This document shows, piece after piece, positions 1-6,908 of a stretch of DNA of 8,258 nt (position 1 is its first letter; every line of letters starts with the position of its first letter). This DNA is from an uncultured Solirubrobacter sp. (lineage in GTDB: Bacteria; Actinomycetota; Thermoleophilia; Solirubrobacterales; Solirubrobacteraceae), in the NCBI GenBank assembly GCA_937871635.1, contig CALMNS010000702.1:1-8258 (forward strand). The letters are read 5' to 3'. The position numbers were made by a program, and so were the translations under genes. The notes beneath the pieces are model-generated. The model searched no databases. It had not been told where the DNA came from and saw only the letters and a list, made by a program, of their open reading frames with translations.

Positions 1-2
1 CG

Positions 3-89
3 GCCGCCGGCTTCGGGCCCCCGCGGCGCCGGCGGGTGCGCCGGCTTCCCGACCAGCGCCTCTACGTGACCACGGCCCACGAGTGCTGA
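3..89 (+). CDS. 3' end of an unidentified gene, possibly SMP-30/gluconolactonase-like (partial)
   Basis: An open frame enters from the left edge and stops at TGA 87-89, leaving 28 visible codons. Of these, 27 end in G or C, as expected for coding sequence in this genome; the competing minus-strand frame is less biased. The visible tail is Arg-rich and then reads DQRLYVTTAHEC. An LYVTTA-like strand is common near the C-terminus of SMP-30/gluconolactonase/regucalcin beta-propellers, which suggests that family. However, those proteins normally continue for some 20-30 residues beyond it, so this would be a short or frameshifted end. The gene is convergent with ridA, with 23 nt between the two stop codons. 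The assignment is weak; only the rest of the gene would settle it. Confidence 0.3.
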   Translation, partial: AAGFGPPRRRRVRRLPDQRLYVTTAHEC

Positions 90-112
90 CCTCGAACGTG
101 GTCGGACGGAAC

Positions 113-490
113 TCAGCTTGCGGTGACCGCAGTGGCTTGCACCTCGACCCGGGCGCCGAGCGGGAGCGCGGCCACCTGATACGCCATCCGTGCGGGCATC
201 GCGTCCGGGGCGAACACCCGTTGCCAGACTCCGTTGAAGGCGGGCCAGTCGTCGATGTCCGCGAGCAGGACCTGGACGAAGACGACATCCGCGACTCCGG
301 CGCCCGCCGCCTCCAGCGCGGTCAGGGCGTTCCTCAGCGCCAGCTCCGCCTGGGGCTCGAAGCCGCTCACCACGCCGCCGTCGGCGCCCATCCCGAGCAT
401 GCCGCTGGTCATGCAGAGGCCCGAAGCAGCCACCGCGTGCGAGAACAGGCCGCCGGTGGCGGCGAGCTCGGGCGACGTCACCCGCTTCAT
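113..490 (-). CDS. ridA: RidA family (YjgF/YER057c/UK114) enamine/imine deaminase
   Basis: A 125-residue protein of the usual RidA length. RidA proteins are small trimeric cytosolic enzymes that hydrolyse reactive enamine/imine intermediates to 2-oxo acids and ammonia. Visible family features are the TSG turn (Ser29), Asn86 in DWPAFN, and the C-terminal block PARMAYQVAALPLGARVEV. Arg101 and Glu116 are 15 residues apart, the same spacing as the substrate-binding Arg105 and catalytic Glu120 of E. coli RidA, so the protein looks active. The residue matching E. coli Tyr17 is Phe16 (GLFSHAV), a mild deviation that may place it in a RidA-like subfamily. The ATG at 490 lies 3 nt after the stop of the dadA-like gene, with no clear Shine-Dalgarno, so the two are probably co-transcribed and coupled. 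In this context it should process the imino acid made by that flavoenzyme. Confidence 0.93.
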   Translation of the reverse strand: MKRVTSPELAATGGLFSHAVAASGLCMTSGMLGMGADGGVVSGFEPQAELALRNALTALEAAGAGVADVVFVQVLLADIDDWPAFNGVWQRVFAPDAMPARMAYQVAALPLGARVEVQATAVTAS

Positions 491-493
491 GGC

Positions 494-1822
494 TCAGGCG
501 GCGACCGACGCGGGCCGGCGCCGTTCGACGCGGTGACGTCGTCGGACGAACCGGTCCGGGCTCAAGCCCGCCAGCTCCGGACCGTCGTGGCCGTCGACGA
601 TCGACCGCGCGAGCGCCTCCCCCGTGGCCGGGGCCAAGGTGACGCCGAGCAGGTTGTGCCCGGTGGCGAGCGACAGGCCCGGACGGGATGCGACCGCGCC
701 GACGACGGGCAAGCCGTCGGCCGGCATGGGGCGCAGGCCCGCCCATGCGGAGTCCGTCGCGGAGGCCCGTAGGCCGTCGACGTAGCGACCAGCCGCACGA
801 ACGACCGCTTCGAGGCGGCGGCGGTTCACGGACAGGTCGAGGCCAGCGAGCTCCAGGGTGCCAGCCAGACGGAGGGCCCCGTCGAACGGGCTGGCGGCGG
901 TCTTGGCTTCGGTCAGGTACAGCGGACGCGAGGGTCCCTCACCCGCCGTGGGGACGGTGACGCTGTAGCCCTTGGCCGCCTCCATCGGCAGCCGCACGCC
1001 CACCGAACGCGCCAGCTGAGTGGTCCACGCTCCAGCGGCCAGGACGACGTGGTCGAAGTACATGGAGCCGCTGCCCGTGCGTACCGACCAGCCATCCCCG
1101 GTGGGGACGAGCGCCTTGACCGCGGCCTGCTCCTCGACGTTCGCACCGGCGTCGCGCAGCCAGTCCACGAGCCCGGAGCACACCGTCTCGGGCCGCACGT
1201 GCCGCTCGGCGCCCGCCAGCAGCCCGCCTCGTACGGCTGTGCCCACGGACGGCTCGAGCCGAGTCAGCTCGTCACGGTCGAGGAGCTGCACCCGGCCGTC
1301 GAAGCCGAGCCTCGCCATCTCGTCATAGGCGCGGGCGTAGTCGTCCAGATGGCCGGCGTCGCAGACGAGGTAGAGCAGGCCGTCGGAGTGGGACTCGAAG
1401 GCGACGCCATCCGCGGCCATGAGGTCGTACGCCTCCGTCGCAGAGCGCGCCAGCGCGTACGTCGCCTCGAGGCCGGCGCGGTGGTTGGCGCGCCTGCACG
1501 CGCGCGCGAAGAGCAGCCCCCACTCGGCGAGGCGAGGATCGAGCCGCGGCCGGATGAGGAACGGGCTCTCGGGATCGAGCATCCAGCGCAGGGACTGGAG
1601 GAGCACGCCGGGCGCGGGCACCGGATGCGAGAGCCCGGGCGTGACCCAGCCGGCGTTGCCTGCCGACGTGGCGCCGCCGCAGCGGTCGCGCTCGATGACG
1701 GTGACCCGGACGCCGCGCCGCGCGAGCGACCAAGCCGTCGCCAAGCCGACCACCCCTCCGCCCACGACCCCTACGGACAACGGCGACGTTCGGGGGGCTC
1801 GGGTGCGGGTCTCGATGGCCAT
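494..1822 (-). CDS. FAD-dependent amino-acid dehydrogenase, DadA-like (DAO family)
   Basis: A 442-residue flavoenzyme. The N-terminus has the Rossmann dinucleotide motif VGVVGGGVVGLATAW (residues 17-31), with an acidic residue at the end of beta-2 (Glu44). It is followed by the SAGNAGWVTPG segment (53-63) typical of DadA-type D-amino-acid dehydrogenases. The C-terminus carries GLRPMPADGLPVVG (362-375) and GHNLLGVTLAPATGEALA (388-405), the second FAD-binding part of the DAO fold. Expected reaction: oxidation of an amino acid (typically D-) to an imino acid, with electrons passed to the respiratory chain or another acceptor. The frame stays open upstream to 1996, but that extension is low-complexity, unlike the family, and runs into the preceding gene. 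ATG 1822 puts the Rossmann fold at the normal place and lies 37 nt after the shared 14-bp motif. No strong Shine-Dalgarno is seen. ridA follows 3 nt downstream. Substrate is not readable; sarcosine/glycine-oxidase-like activity is an alternative. Confidence 0.9.
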   Translation of the reverse strand: MAIETRTRAPRTSPLSVGVVGGGVVGLATAWSLARRGVRVTVIERDRCGGATSAGNAGWVTPGLSHPVPAPGVLLQSLRWMLDPESPFLIRPRLDPRLAEWGLLFARACRRANHRAGLEATYALARSATEAYDLMAADGVAFESHSDGLLYLVCDAGHLDDYARAYDEMARLGFDGRVQLLDRDELTRLEPSVGTAVRGGLLAGAERHVRPETVCSGLVDWLRDAGANVEEQAAVKALVPTGDGWSVRTGSGSMYFDHVVLAAGAWTTQLARSVGVRLPMEAAKGYSVTVPTAGEGPSRPLYLTEAKTAASPFDGALRLAGTLELAGLDLSVNRRRLEAVVRAAGRYVDGLRASATDSAWAGLRPMPADGLPVVGAVASRPGLSLATGHNLLGVTLAPATGEALARSIVDGHDGPELAGLSPDRFVRRRHRVERRRPASVAA

Positions 1823-1859
1823 ACGGGTCAGCTTGCCAGCGTCGAGGCGCTCGCGGTCG

Positions 1860-1873
1860 GTGTGATGCTCCAA
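1860..1873 (-). promoter_or_regulatory. Copy 1 of shared 14-bp motif upstream of the dadA-like gene
   Basis: Read on the minus strand this is TTGGAGCATCACAC. It differs at one position from TTGGATCATCACAC at 5302-5315. Its 3' end is 37 nt from ATG 1822, exactly the distance of the other copy from its own start. Just upstream, both sites also have a GACCG-CGG stretch with a one-base length difference. No good -10 hexamer lies at the correct spacing if TTGGAG is treated as a -35, so an operator fits better than core promoter elements. PucR, encoded nearby, is the first candidate binder (inference). The copy suggests that dadA-ridA has its own regulated promoter and does not depend only on read-through from the oxidoreductase gene. 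Confidence 0.6.
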
Positions 1874-1897
1874 CGACCGCGGTCGGTGCTTGGAGCA
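1866..1897. repeat. Inverted repeat TGCTCCAA / TTGGAGCA with 16-bp spacer
   Basis: Two perfect 8-bp arms (1866-1873 and 1890-1897) flank a 16-bp centre that contains a 12-bp perfect palindrome, CGACCGCGGTCG, at 1874-1885. The left arm is the inner part of the shared 14-bp motif, so the dadA copy of that motif has a mirrored half-site 24 bp away, centre to centre. That is compatible with a dimeric regulator bound on one face of the helix. The upstream copy at 5302-5315 has no such mirrored partner. The repeat could equally fold as RNA at the end of the oxidoreductase transcript. Confidence 0.5.
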
Positions 1898-1900
1898 CCG
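1884..1900 (-). terminator. Possible hairpin just after the oxidoreductase stop codon
   Basis: A 7-bp perfect stem CGGTGCT/AGCACCG closes on a 3-nt loop and begins 7 nt after the TAG stop (1910-1908). No U-run follows, so it would be a weak or factor-assisted terminator at best. The right half also takes part in the larger inverted repeat 1866-1897, so the two folds are mutually exclusive. It may be an attenuating structure or may simply reflect operator symmetry. Confidence 0.3.
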
Positions 1901-1907
1901 GCCATGG

Positions 1908-4900
1908 CTACGAAGGCGGCCGCTGGACGACGAGCAGGGGGGTCGGTGCATCGAGCCGGGCGAGCAGCTCCTGCGCGCGGGCGCGGAACCGCTCAACGCC
2001 GGCGAGCTTTATGTCCTCGTAGCCGCGCACGAGGTCGGGCGTGTCGCAGAGCTCGACGAGCAGCTCATAGTCCGCGGTGCCGATCCGCTTGATCGCCTGC
2101 TCGACGAGCGCGCGGTACTCGTCCGGCAGTGCGCGCTCGACGCGGCGGACCTCCGCCCGGGCGAAGGGATCGAACGCCGTGCCGCGCAGGCGCTTCATCC
2201 CGCGCAGGACGCGGAAGGTGGTGGCCCCGGTCTTGGGACCGAGCGTGATCTTGCGCTCCATGCCGAGCGCGCGAAGCACCGGCGGATGGAGCTTGTAGGC
2301 GATCCGAGCACCGTCGCCGAACTCGGCCGCGAGCCGCGCCCGCTCGGTCACGTCCAGGTGCAGGCGTGCCACCTCGTACTCGTCCTTGTACGCCATCACC
2401 TTGAACAGATGGCGAGCGACCGACTCCGTCATGGCCGTGCTCGGGTCGACCGCGGCGACGCAGCGCACGAAGTCGGCATAGCCGGCCGCGTAGTCCTCGG
2501 ACTGGTAGGCGATCAGTTCCTGCGCTCGACGCGCCACGAGTGCGCCCAAGCCACCTCCGAGCCCGGCCGCGAGCGAGCGAGCCGCCTCGGAGATGGAGGG
2601 CTCGGGGAGCTCGACGCGGGTGGCGGCCTCCACCGCGCCGGGTGCTGCCACCACGGCCCGGCCCCAGGCGAACGCGGCCAGCGTCTTGTCGACGGCGGCG
2701 CCGTTGATCCGGATCGCCGCTTCGAGCGCCTCCAGCGAGAGAGGGATCAGGCCCCGCTGCCAGGCGGCGCCGAGCAGAAGGGAGTTGGCGGGCATGTCGT
2801 CTCTGAAGAGGCTTTCGGCGAGGGCCTGGGCGTCGAAGTACTCCGCCTCGCGGACGTGGCGGTCGATGACGTCGAGCGAATCCGTCAGCGCCGCGAACTC
2901 GATGGTCGGGTCGACGACCATCGATCCGGTCGGCGTGCGGTGCGTGGACACCACCGCCACCGTGCGCTCCGGGTCGGCGGTGAAGAGGTTGGCGGGCGCG
3001 GCGGCGCCGAGCAGGTCGAAGCCCAGGTAGGCGTCCACGCCGCCGGCGACCTGCCGGTTGGTTCGCTCCGTGCCGGCGTCCGCGTCGAGAATGCGCAGGT
3101 CCGACACGACGGGACCGCCCTTCTGGGCGAGGCCGGTCTGATCGAGGCCGCGGACCTGCTTGCCGTCCAGCAGCGCGGCCATGCCCACGATCTGGGCCAT
3201 CGTCACCACGCCGGTGCCGCCGATGCCCATCATGCGGATGGTCCGGCCCCCCGGCGCGATGACGGGCTCGGGCAGTCCGGGCGGCTCGGGCAAGCGGTGC
3301 GCCGACCGCTCGCCTGGGATCACCTCGAGGAACGACGGGCAGTCGCCCTCGAGGCAGGAGAGGTCGCTGTTGCACGACGGCTGGTGGATCTGGGTCCTGC
3401 GCCCGAACTCCGTCTGCTTCGGAAGCACCGACAGGCACTTGGACTTCGCACCGCAGTCGCCGCAGCCCTCGCAGACGCGCTCGTTGATGGCGATCCGCAC
3501 GCTCGGCTTAGGCAACCGACCGCGCTTGACCGCGCGCCGCTTCTCCGCCGCGCACATCTGGTCATGGATGAGGACCGTGACGCCGGACTCCTTGGCCAGC
3601 TCGCGCTGGAGCCGCATGAGCTCGGCCGGACCCGTGTCGCCCGTCGTGACCTCCACCCGCTTGACGCCCTCGAGCTCGAACCAGCGGATCAGCTCGTCGA
3701 CCGTCATCACGCCCTCGACGTCTTGGCCGCCCGTCATCGCCACGGCGCGGTTGTAGAGGAGCTTGTAGGTGATGTTGACGCCGGCCGCGACCGCCGCGCG
3801 GACGGCGAGCGAGCCCGAGTGGTGGAAGGTCCCGTCGCCGAGGTTCTGAAACAGGTGCCCCGTCTTCGTGAACGGCGCCTGCCCGATCCACTGCGTCCCT
3901 TCGCCGCCCATCTGCGTCAGCCCGGTCACCTGGCCCTTGCCGGCCTGATTGACCAGGACCATGGTGTGACAGCCGATGCCGAGGCCCACCTCCGCGTCGT
4001 CCGGCGCGTCCGTCGAGCGGTTGTGCGGGCAGCCCGAGCAGAAGAACGGCGTGCGCACCGGTCCGAGGGCGGATGCGGTCGGGGCGAGGGCGGCGAGCAG
4101 GTCCAAGCGCGCCTGCACGGACGGCCGCTCGGCCAAGTAGGGACCCACGGTCCGGGCGATCGCATCGGGATCGAGCGTCGACTCGAAGGACCCGTGCACG
4201 GGCGGCCGGACCGCCAGGTCGTAGAGCGCCTCGCGGACCGCGGTCGCCAGGAACGGCCCCTTCTCCTCGAGCACGACGATCTCGTCGAGCCCGCGGGCGA
4301 AGTCGCGGACGGCGGTCGGCTCGAGCGGCCACAGCATCTGCACCTGCAGGACGCGGACGCCGTCCTCGACCCCGAGGGTGTGCAGCGCTTCACGCAGGTC
4401 GTGGTAGACGGAGCCGGCGGCGACGATACCCAGCCGTGCGTCCGGGCTTTCCATCCGGATCCGGTTGAGGTGATTGTCGCGCCCGTAGGCGCGGGCGAGC
4501 GCCAGCCGGGGTCCGTGCAGGCTGGCCTCCATCTCGATCGAGTCCGGCGCGAGGAGCGACCCGCTCGGGCGATGGACGTACCCGCCCCGGGGCATGACCG
4601 GCTCCACCCGGTCGAGCCCGACGGAAGCCGTCGCGGTCGCGTCGGCGACGCTCGTGACCATCTTCAACGTCGCCCACAGCCCCGAGGCGCGCGAGAGCGC
4701 GACCGCGTGCCGACCGAGGTCGAGCGCCTCCTGCACGGAGCCCGGGAAGAGGACCGGCATGCCCAACGACGCGAGGAGCCCCTCGGTGGCGCTGGGCAGC
4801 GTCGAGGACTTGGACTGCGGGTCCTCGCCGACGAGAGCGACGAGCCCGCCGCGCGGACCGGCACCGACGAAGTTGCCGTGGCGCAGCGCGTCGGCGGAGC

Positions 4901-5264
4901 GGTCGACGCCCGGTGCCTTCCCGTACCACCAACCGACGACGCCGTCGACGGTGGCCTGCGGCTGGGAGGGCACCAGTTGCGATCCCCATACCGCCGTCGC
5001 GCCGAGCTCCTCGTTGAGCCCGGGCTGGAAGTGGATGTCCAGGTCCGCGTGGCGGGCGCGGACGCGGCCCAGCTCGAGGTCGAGCCCGCCGAGCGGCGAG
5101 CCCTGGTAGCCCGAGACCATCGTCCCGGTGCGGAGGCCGGCGGCGCGATCCGCGCGGATCTGGTCGAGGATCATCCGGACGAGCGCCTGCACGCCACTCA
5201 GGTACACCTCGCCGGCGGACTGCTCGTACTTGTCCTCGAGGGTCACCTCCCGTCCCAACGTCAC
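1908..5264 (-). CDS. Fused indolepyruvate:ferredoxin oxidoreductase-family protein (2-oxo acid oxidoreductase)
   Basis: An 1118-residue single-chain 2-oxo acid:ferredoxin oxidoreductase, close to the usual ~1150-residue fused form. Such enzymes decarboxylate an aryl- or branched 2-oxo acid to acyl-CoA using thiamine diphosphate and Fe-S clusters. Order of parts: N-terminal pyrimidine-binding domain with SGYQGSPLGGLD (51-62) and FQPGLNEELGATA (79-91); a CSGCPHN Cys pair (409, 412); thiamine-diphosphate motif GDGT (476-479) with Asn505; ferredoxin-like Cys cluster CX2CX2CX5C (598, 601, 604, 610), then Cys631, 637 and 642; gamma-type domain with GIGGTG (680-685) and GLDQTGLAQKGGPV (706-719); and a long C-terminal domain. 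The frame is open to a TTG at 5339, but GTG 5264 has an AGGA 8 nt upstream (5273-5276), begins at the normal family N-terminus and sits 37 nt after the shared motif. Exact substrate (indolepyruvate, phenylpyruvate or branched) is not readable. Confidence 0.93.
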   Translation of the reverse strand: MTLGREVTLEDKYEQSAGEVYLSGVQALVRMILDQIRADRAAGLRTGTMVSGYQGSPLGGLDLELGRVRARHADLDIHFQPGLNEELGATAVWGSQLVPSQPQATVDGVVGWWYGKAPGVDRSADALRHGNFVGAGPRGGLVALVGEDPQSKSSTLPSATEGLLASLGMPVLFPGSVQEALDLGRHAVALSRASGLWATLKMVTSVADATATASVGLDRVEPVMPRGGYVHRPSGSLLAPDSIEMEASLHGPRLALARAYGRDNHLNRIRMESPDARLGIVAAGSVYHDLREALHTLGVEDGVRVLQVQMLWPLEPTAVRDFARGLDEIVVLEEKGPFLATAVREALYDLAVRPPVHGSFESTLDPDAIARTVGPYLAERPSVQARLDLLAALAPTASALGPVRTPFFCSGCPHNRSTDAPDDAEVGLGIGCHTMVLVNQAGKGQVTGLTQMGGEGTQWIGQAPFTKTGHLFQNLGDGTFHHSGSLAVRAAVAAGVNITYKLLYNRAVAMTGGQDVEGVMTVDELIRWFELEGVKRVEVTTGDTGPAELMRLQRELAKESGVTVLIHDQMCAAEKRRAVKRGRLPKPSVRIAINERVCEGCGDCGAKSKCLSVLPKQTEFGRRTQIHQPSCNSDLSCLEGDCPSFLEVIPGERSAHRLPEPPGLPEPVIAPGGRTIRMMGIGGTGVVTMAQIVGMAALLDGKQVRGLDQTGLAQKGGPVVSDLRILDADAGTERTNRQVAGGVDAYLGFDLLGAAAPANLFTADPERTVAVVSTHRTPTGSMVVDPTIEFAALTDSLDVIDRHVREAEYFDAQALAESLFRDDMPANSLLLGAAWQRGLIPLSLEALEAAIRINGAAVDKTLAAFAWGRAVVAAPGAVEAATRVELPEPSISEAARSLAAGLGGGLGALVARRAQELIAYQSEDYAAGYADFVRCVAAVDPSTAMTESVARHLFKVMAYKDEYEVARLHLDVTERARLAAEFGDGARIAYKLHPPVLRALGMERKITLGPKTGATTFRVLRGMKRLRGTAFDPFARAEVRRVERALPDEYRALVEQAIKRIGTADYELLVELCDTPDLVRGYEDIKLAGVERFRARAQELLARLDAPTPLLVVQRPPS

Positions 5265-5272
5265 CGGTACGA

Positions 5273-5276
5273 TCCT
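5273..5276 (-). promoter_or_regulatory. Ribosome binding site deciding the oxidoreductase start
   Basis: AGGA on the minus strand lies 8 nt before GTG 5264; a second purine run, GGGAGG, lies at 5279-5284. It is the only convincing Shine-Dalgarno next to a start codon in the window. It favours GTG 5264 over the TTG at 5339, whose 25 extra codons would cover the shared regulatory motif and encode a His/Arg/Asp-rich stretch not expected in the family. Confidence 0.55.
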
Positions 5277-5301
5277 GGCCTCCCGCGCGGTCCGGTCCGT
5301 A

Positions 5302-5315
5302 GTGTGATGATCCAA
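5302..5315 (-). promoter_or_regulatory. Copy 2 of shared 14-bp motif upstream of the oxidoreductase gene
   Basis: Read on the minus strand this is TTGGATCATCACAC, 13/14 identical to the copy at 1860-1873. Both copies end 37 nt before the chosen start codon. It lies in the 108-nt intergenic region between the divergent oxidoreductase and PucR genes, 57 nt from the PucR start, so a bound protein could act on both promoters. No clear -35/-10 pair for the oxidoreductase could be fitted around it. Confidence 0.6.
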
Positions 5316-5331
5316 GTTCCGCCGGTCTGAG

Positions 5332-5362
5332 TTAGACAACTGGCCAGCCGACCCCGTAGCCT
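5332..5362 (+). promoter_or_regulatory. Possible promoter of the PucR-family gene
   Basis: TTAGAC (5332-5337) and TAGCCT (5357-5362) are separated by 19 bp, a long but tolerated spacer. The second element fits the TAnnnT -10 form common in actinobacteria. GTG 5373 starts 10 nt after the -10, so transcription would begin at or very near the start codon, giving a leaderless or nearly leaderless mRNA. Part of the -35 lies in a weak 4-bp dyad, GTCTgagttAGAC (5325-5337), which could be an autoregulatory site. All of this is pattern matching. Confidence 0.3.
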
Positions 5363-5372
5363 TCGCAGGACC

Positions 5373-6908
5373 GTGGCGACCCTCGCCGACCTGGTCACGA
5401 GCATCGACGCGCTGCGCCTGGTCGAGCCTCCCGCGAAGCGGGACGCGACGCTCGAAGAGGTGATCATCCTCGACGCCGACGACGCGGCCTCGCCGCGTGC
5501 GGGCAGCCTGGTCCTCGCCGTCTCAACCGCCCACGACGACGAGACCGCACTGACCCTGGCCGACCGCGCCGCAGCCGCGTGTGCGGTCGCCATCGTCTTC
5601 CGGTCGGCGGACGGGCGCCTCTCCGCGGGCCTGCGCGATCGGTGCTGCCGGCTCGGGCTCGGCGTCGTCGCCAGTCCCGCCGACATGCGCTGGGAGCAGT
5701 TGCTGCAGCTCGTTCACGTGGCAATGACCCCGAGCCTGGCGCCGGCGGGGATCTACGAGGTGGGCAGCGACCTCTTCGCGCTCGCTGATGCGATCGCCGA
5801 GGCCACCGGTGCGCCGGTCACCATCGAGGACCCGCGCTGGCGGCTGCTCGCGTACGCGAACCTCGACCATCCGGTCGACGAGGCGCGGCGCTTGACGATC
5901 CTCGGCCGCATCCCGCCCAAGGAGTGGCGCGCGCGGCTCGAGGGCGCTGGAATCACCCAGCGCCTGCGCAGCTCGGATGCGGCGTTTCGCGTCCAACTCG
6001 GCCACGCCGGCGCCCGCATCGTGGCGCCGGTCCGGGCCGGCGGCGAGCTGCTTGGCTCGCTCTGGCTGCTCGAGACCGACGGAGTCACGAGCGACACCGC
6101 CGGAGCGGAGCTCGAGCGCTTCGCCGGCCTGGCCGCCGTCCACATGATCGCCCATCGGGCCGCCGAGGACATCCGCCGCCGCGCCCGTGCGACCTCGATG
6201 CGCGAGCTGTTCGAGGGTCGGATCCCGTCGGGCCACACGCTTGCGCTGCGGTCCCGCGGCCCGTTCACGGTCGCCGCCTTCGCCCCTGAAGCGGCGTGGG
6301 AAGGGGATCCCGCACGCATCCTCTCGATCGTGTCGCTCTACGCGGAGGACCTCGACGCTGACACGATCTGCACGGTCCTCGGCGAGCGCTACTGGGCGCT
6401 CCTTCCGATCGTCCGTCCGGATGCCCTGGCCTCGTTCGCGACGACCGTGCAGGAGCGCGTGCAGCGGCGGACCGGGGTGCGTCTGACGGCCGCCCTTGGC
6501 GCCTCGGCCGCGACAGTCGCCGACATCCCCAGCTCACGGCGTTCGGCTGAGCGGGTGCTCGAGGTGCTGAGTCGCGGGACAGAACGCATTGGCCACGCCG
6601 ACGACCTGCGCGCTCAGATCCAGCTGCTCGACGTCCTCGGCTTCCTCGTCAAGCTGCCCGGCTTCACCGGCGGCCCGGTGGCTCGCCTGGCACAGGTGGA
6701 CGAGGAGCTGGTCGCCACGCTGCAGGCCTTCCTTGCCGCCCACGGGGACATCCGCGCCGCGGCGGTTGCGCGCGGCGTGCACCCGAACACCCTGCGGTAC
6801 CGCCTCAAGCGCATCCAGGAGGCGTGCGGCCTGGACCTCGGAGACCATGACGCTCGCCTCCTCGCCGATCTCGAGGCCCGCCTGTTGCAGCACGAATCAA
6901 CGCGGTAG
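5373..6908 (+). CDS. PucR-family transcriptional regulator
   Basis: A 511-residue DNA-binding regulator with the PucR/CdaR architecture. The N-terminal part (about 1-120) begins ATLADLVTSIDALRLVEPP, like the PucR signal-receptor domain. A GAF-like middle part spans about 130-265 (VTIEDPRWRLLAYANL at 149-164). A GGDEF-like region follows at about 295-400. The C-terminal helix-turn-helix is at about 450-505, with the signature GDIRAAAVARGVHPNTLRYRLKRI split over 458-481. The family includes B. subtilis PucR (purine catabolism), and in actinobacteria such regulators often sit beside amino-acid or nitrogen catabolic genes. GTG 5373 is chosen because it starts at the family N-terminus; an AGGA sits only 2 nt before it, too close for normal use. 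It is divergent from the oxidoreductase gene, and its last 12 nt overlap the end of the dipeptidase gene. Effector unknown; control of the flanking operons is inferred from position. Confidence 0.92.
   Translation: MATLADLVTSIDALRLVEPPAKRDATLEEVIILDADDAASPRAGSLVLAVSTAHDDETALTLADRAAAACAVAIVFRSADGRLSAGLRDRCCRLGLGVVASPADMRWEQLLQLVHVAMTPSLAPAGIYEVGSDLFALADAIAEATGAPVTIEDPRWRLLAYANLDHPVDEARRLTILGRIPPKEWRARLEGAGITQRLRSSDAAFRVQLGHAGARIVAPVRAGGELLGSLWLLETDGVTSDTAGAELERFAGLAAVHMIAHRAAEDIRRRARATSMRELFEGRIPSGHTLALRSRGPFTVAAFAPEAAWEGDPARILSIVSLYAEDLDADTICTVLGERYWALLPIVRPDALASFATTVQERVQRRTGVRLTAALGASAATVADIPSSRRSAERVLEVLSRGTERIGHADDLRAQIQLLDVLGFLVKLPGFTGGPVARLAQVDEELVATLQAFLAAHGDIRAAAVARGVHPNTLRYRLKRIQEACGLDLGDHDARLLADLEARLLQHESTR

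Noticed and set aside
90..112. Bidirectional terminator between the left-edge gene and ridA
   Set aside because: Only short imperfect pairings (for example CCACG with CGTGG across a 15-nt loop) were found and no T-run; not enough to call.
1860..1873. Reading the shared motif as a sigma-70 -35 box (TTGGAN)
   Set aside because: No TAnnnT-type -10 occurs 16-19 bp downstream of either copy, so a core-promoter reading is not supported.
1823..1996. N-terminal extension of the dadA-like gene overlapping the oxidoreductase end
   Set aside because: The extra residues are Ser/Arg/His-rich and precede a normal Rossmann N-terminus; ATG 1822 fits both the family and the motif spacing.
1049..2092. Plus-strand open frame of 347 codons across the dadA-like gene
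   Set aside because: Antisense shadow with biased composition; it runs across two real genes and the gap between them and has no domain signature.
2065..3438. Minus-strand open frame of 457 codons in another frame of the oxidoreductase gene
   Set aside because: Arg/Gly-rich alternative-frame translation inside a gene with clear family motifs; a GC-bias artefact.
1890..5330. A plus-strand open frame of 1146 codons covering the whole oxidoreductase gene
   Set aside because: It is the antisense shadow of a high-GC gene. The translation is Arg/His/Gly/Asp-rich with no recognisable domain, while the minus strand has an intact, motif-rich enzyme.
5265..5339. Upstream TTG start for the oxidoreductase (25 extra residues)
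   Set aside because: TTG is a rarer start; the extension is not family-like and would cover the shared 14-bp motif. GTG 5264 has a well-placed AGGA.
5523..6236. Minus-strand open frame inside the PucR gene
   Set aside because: Composition is typical of an antisense shadow, and the plus strand encodes a full regulator with a clear helix-turn-helix.
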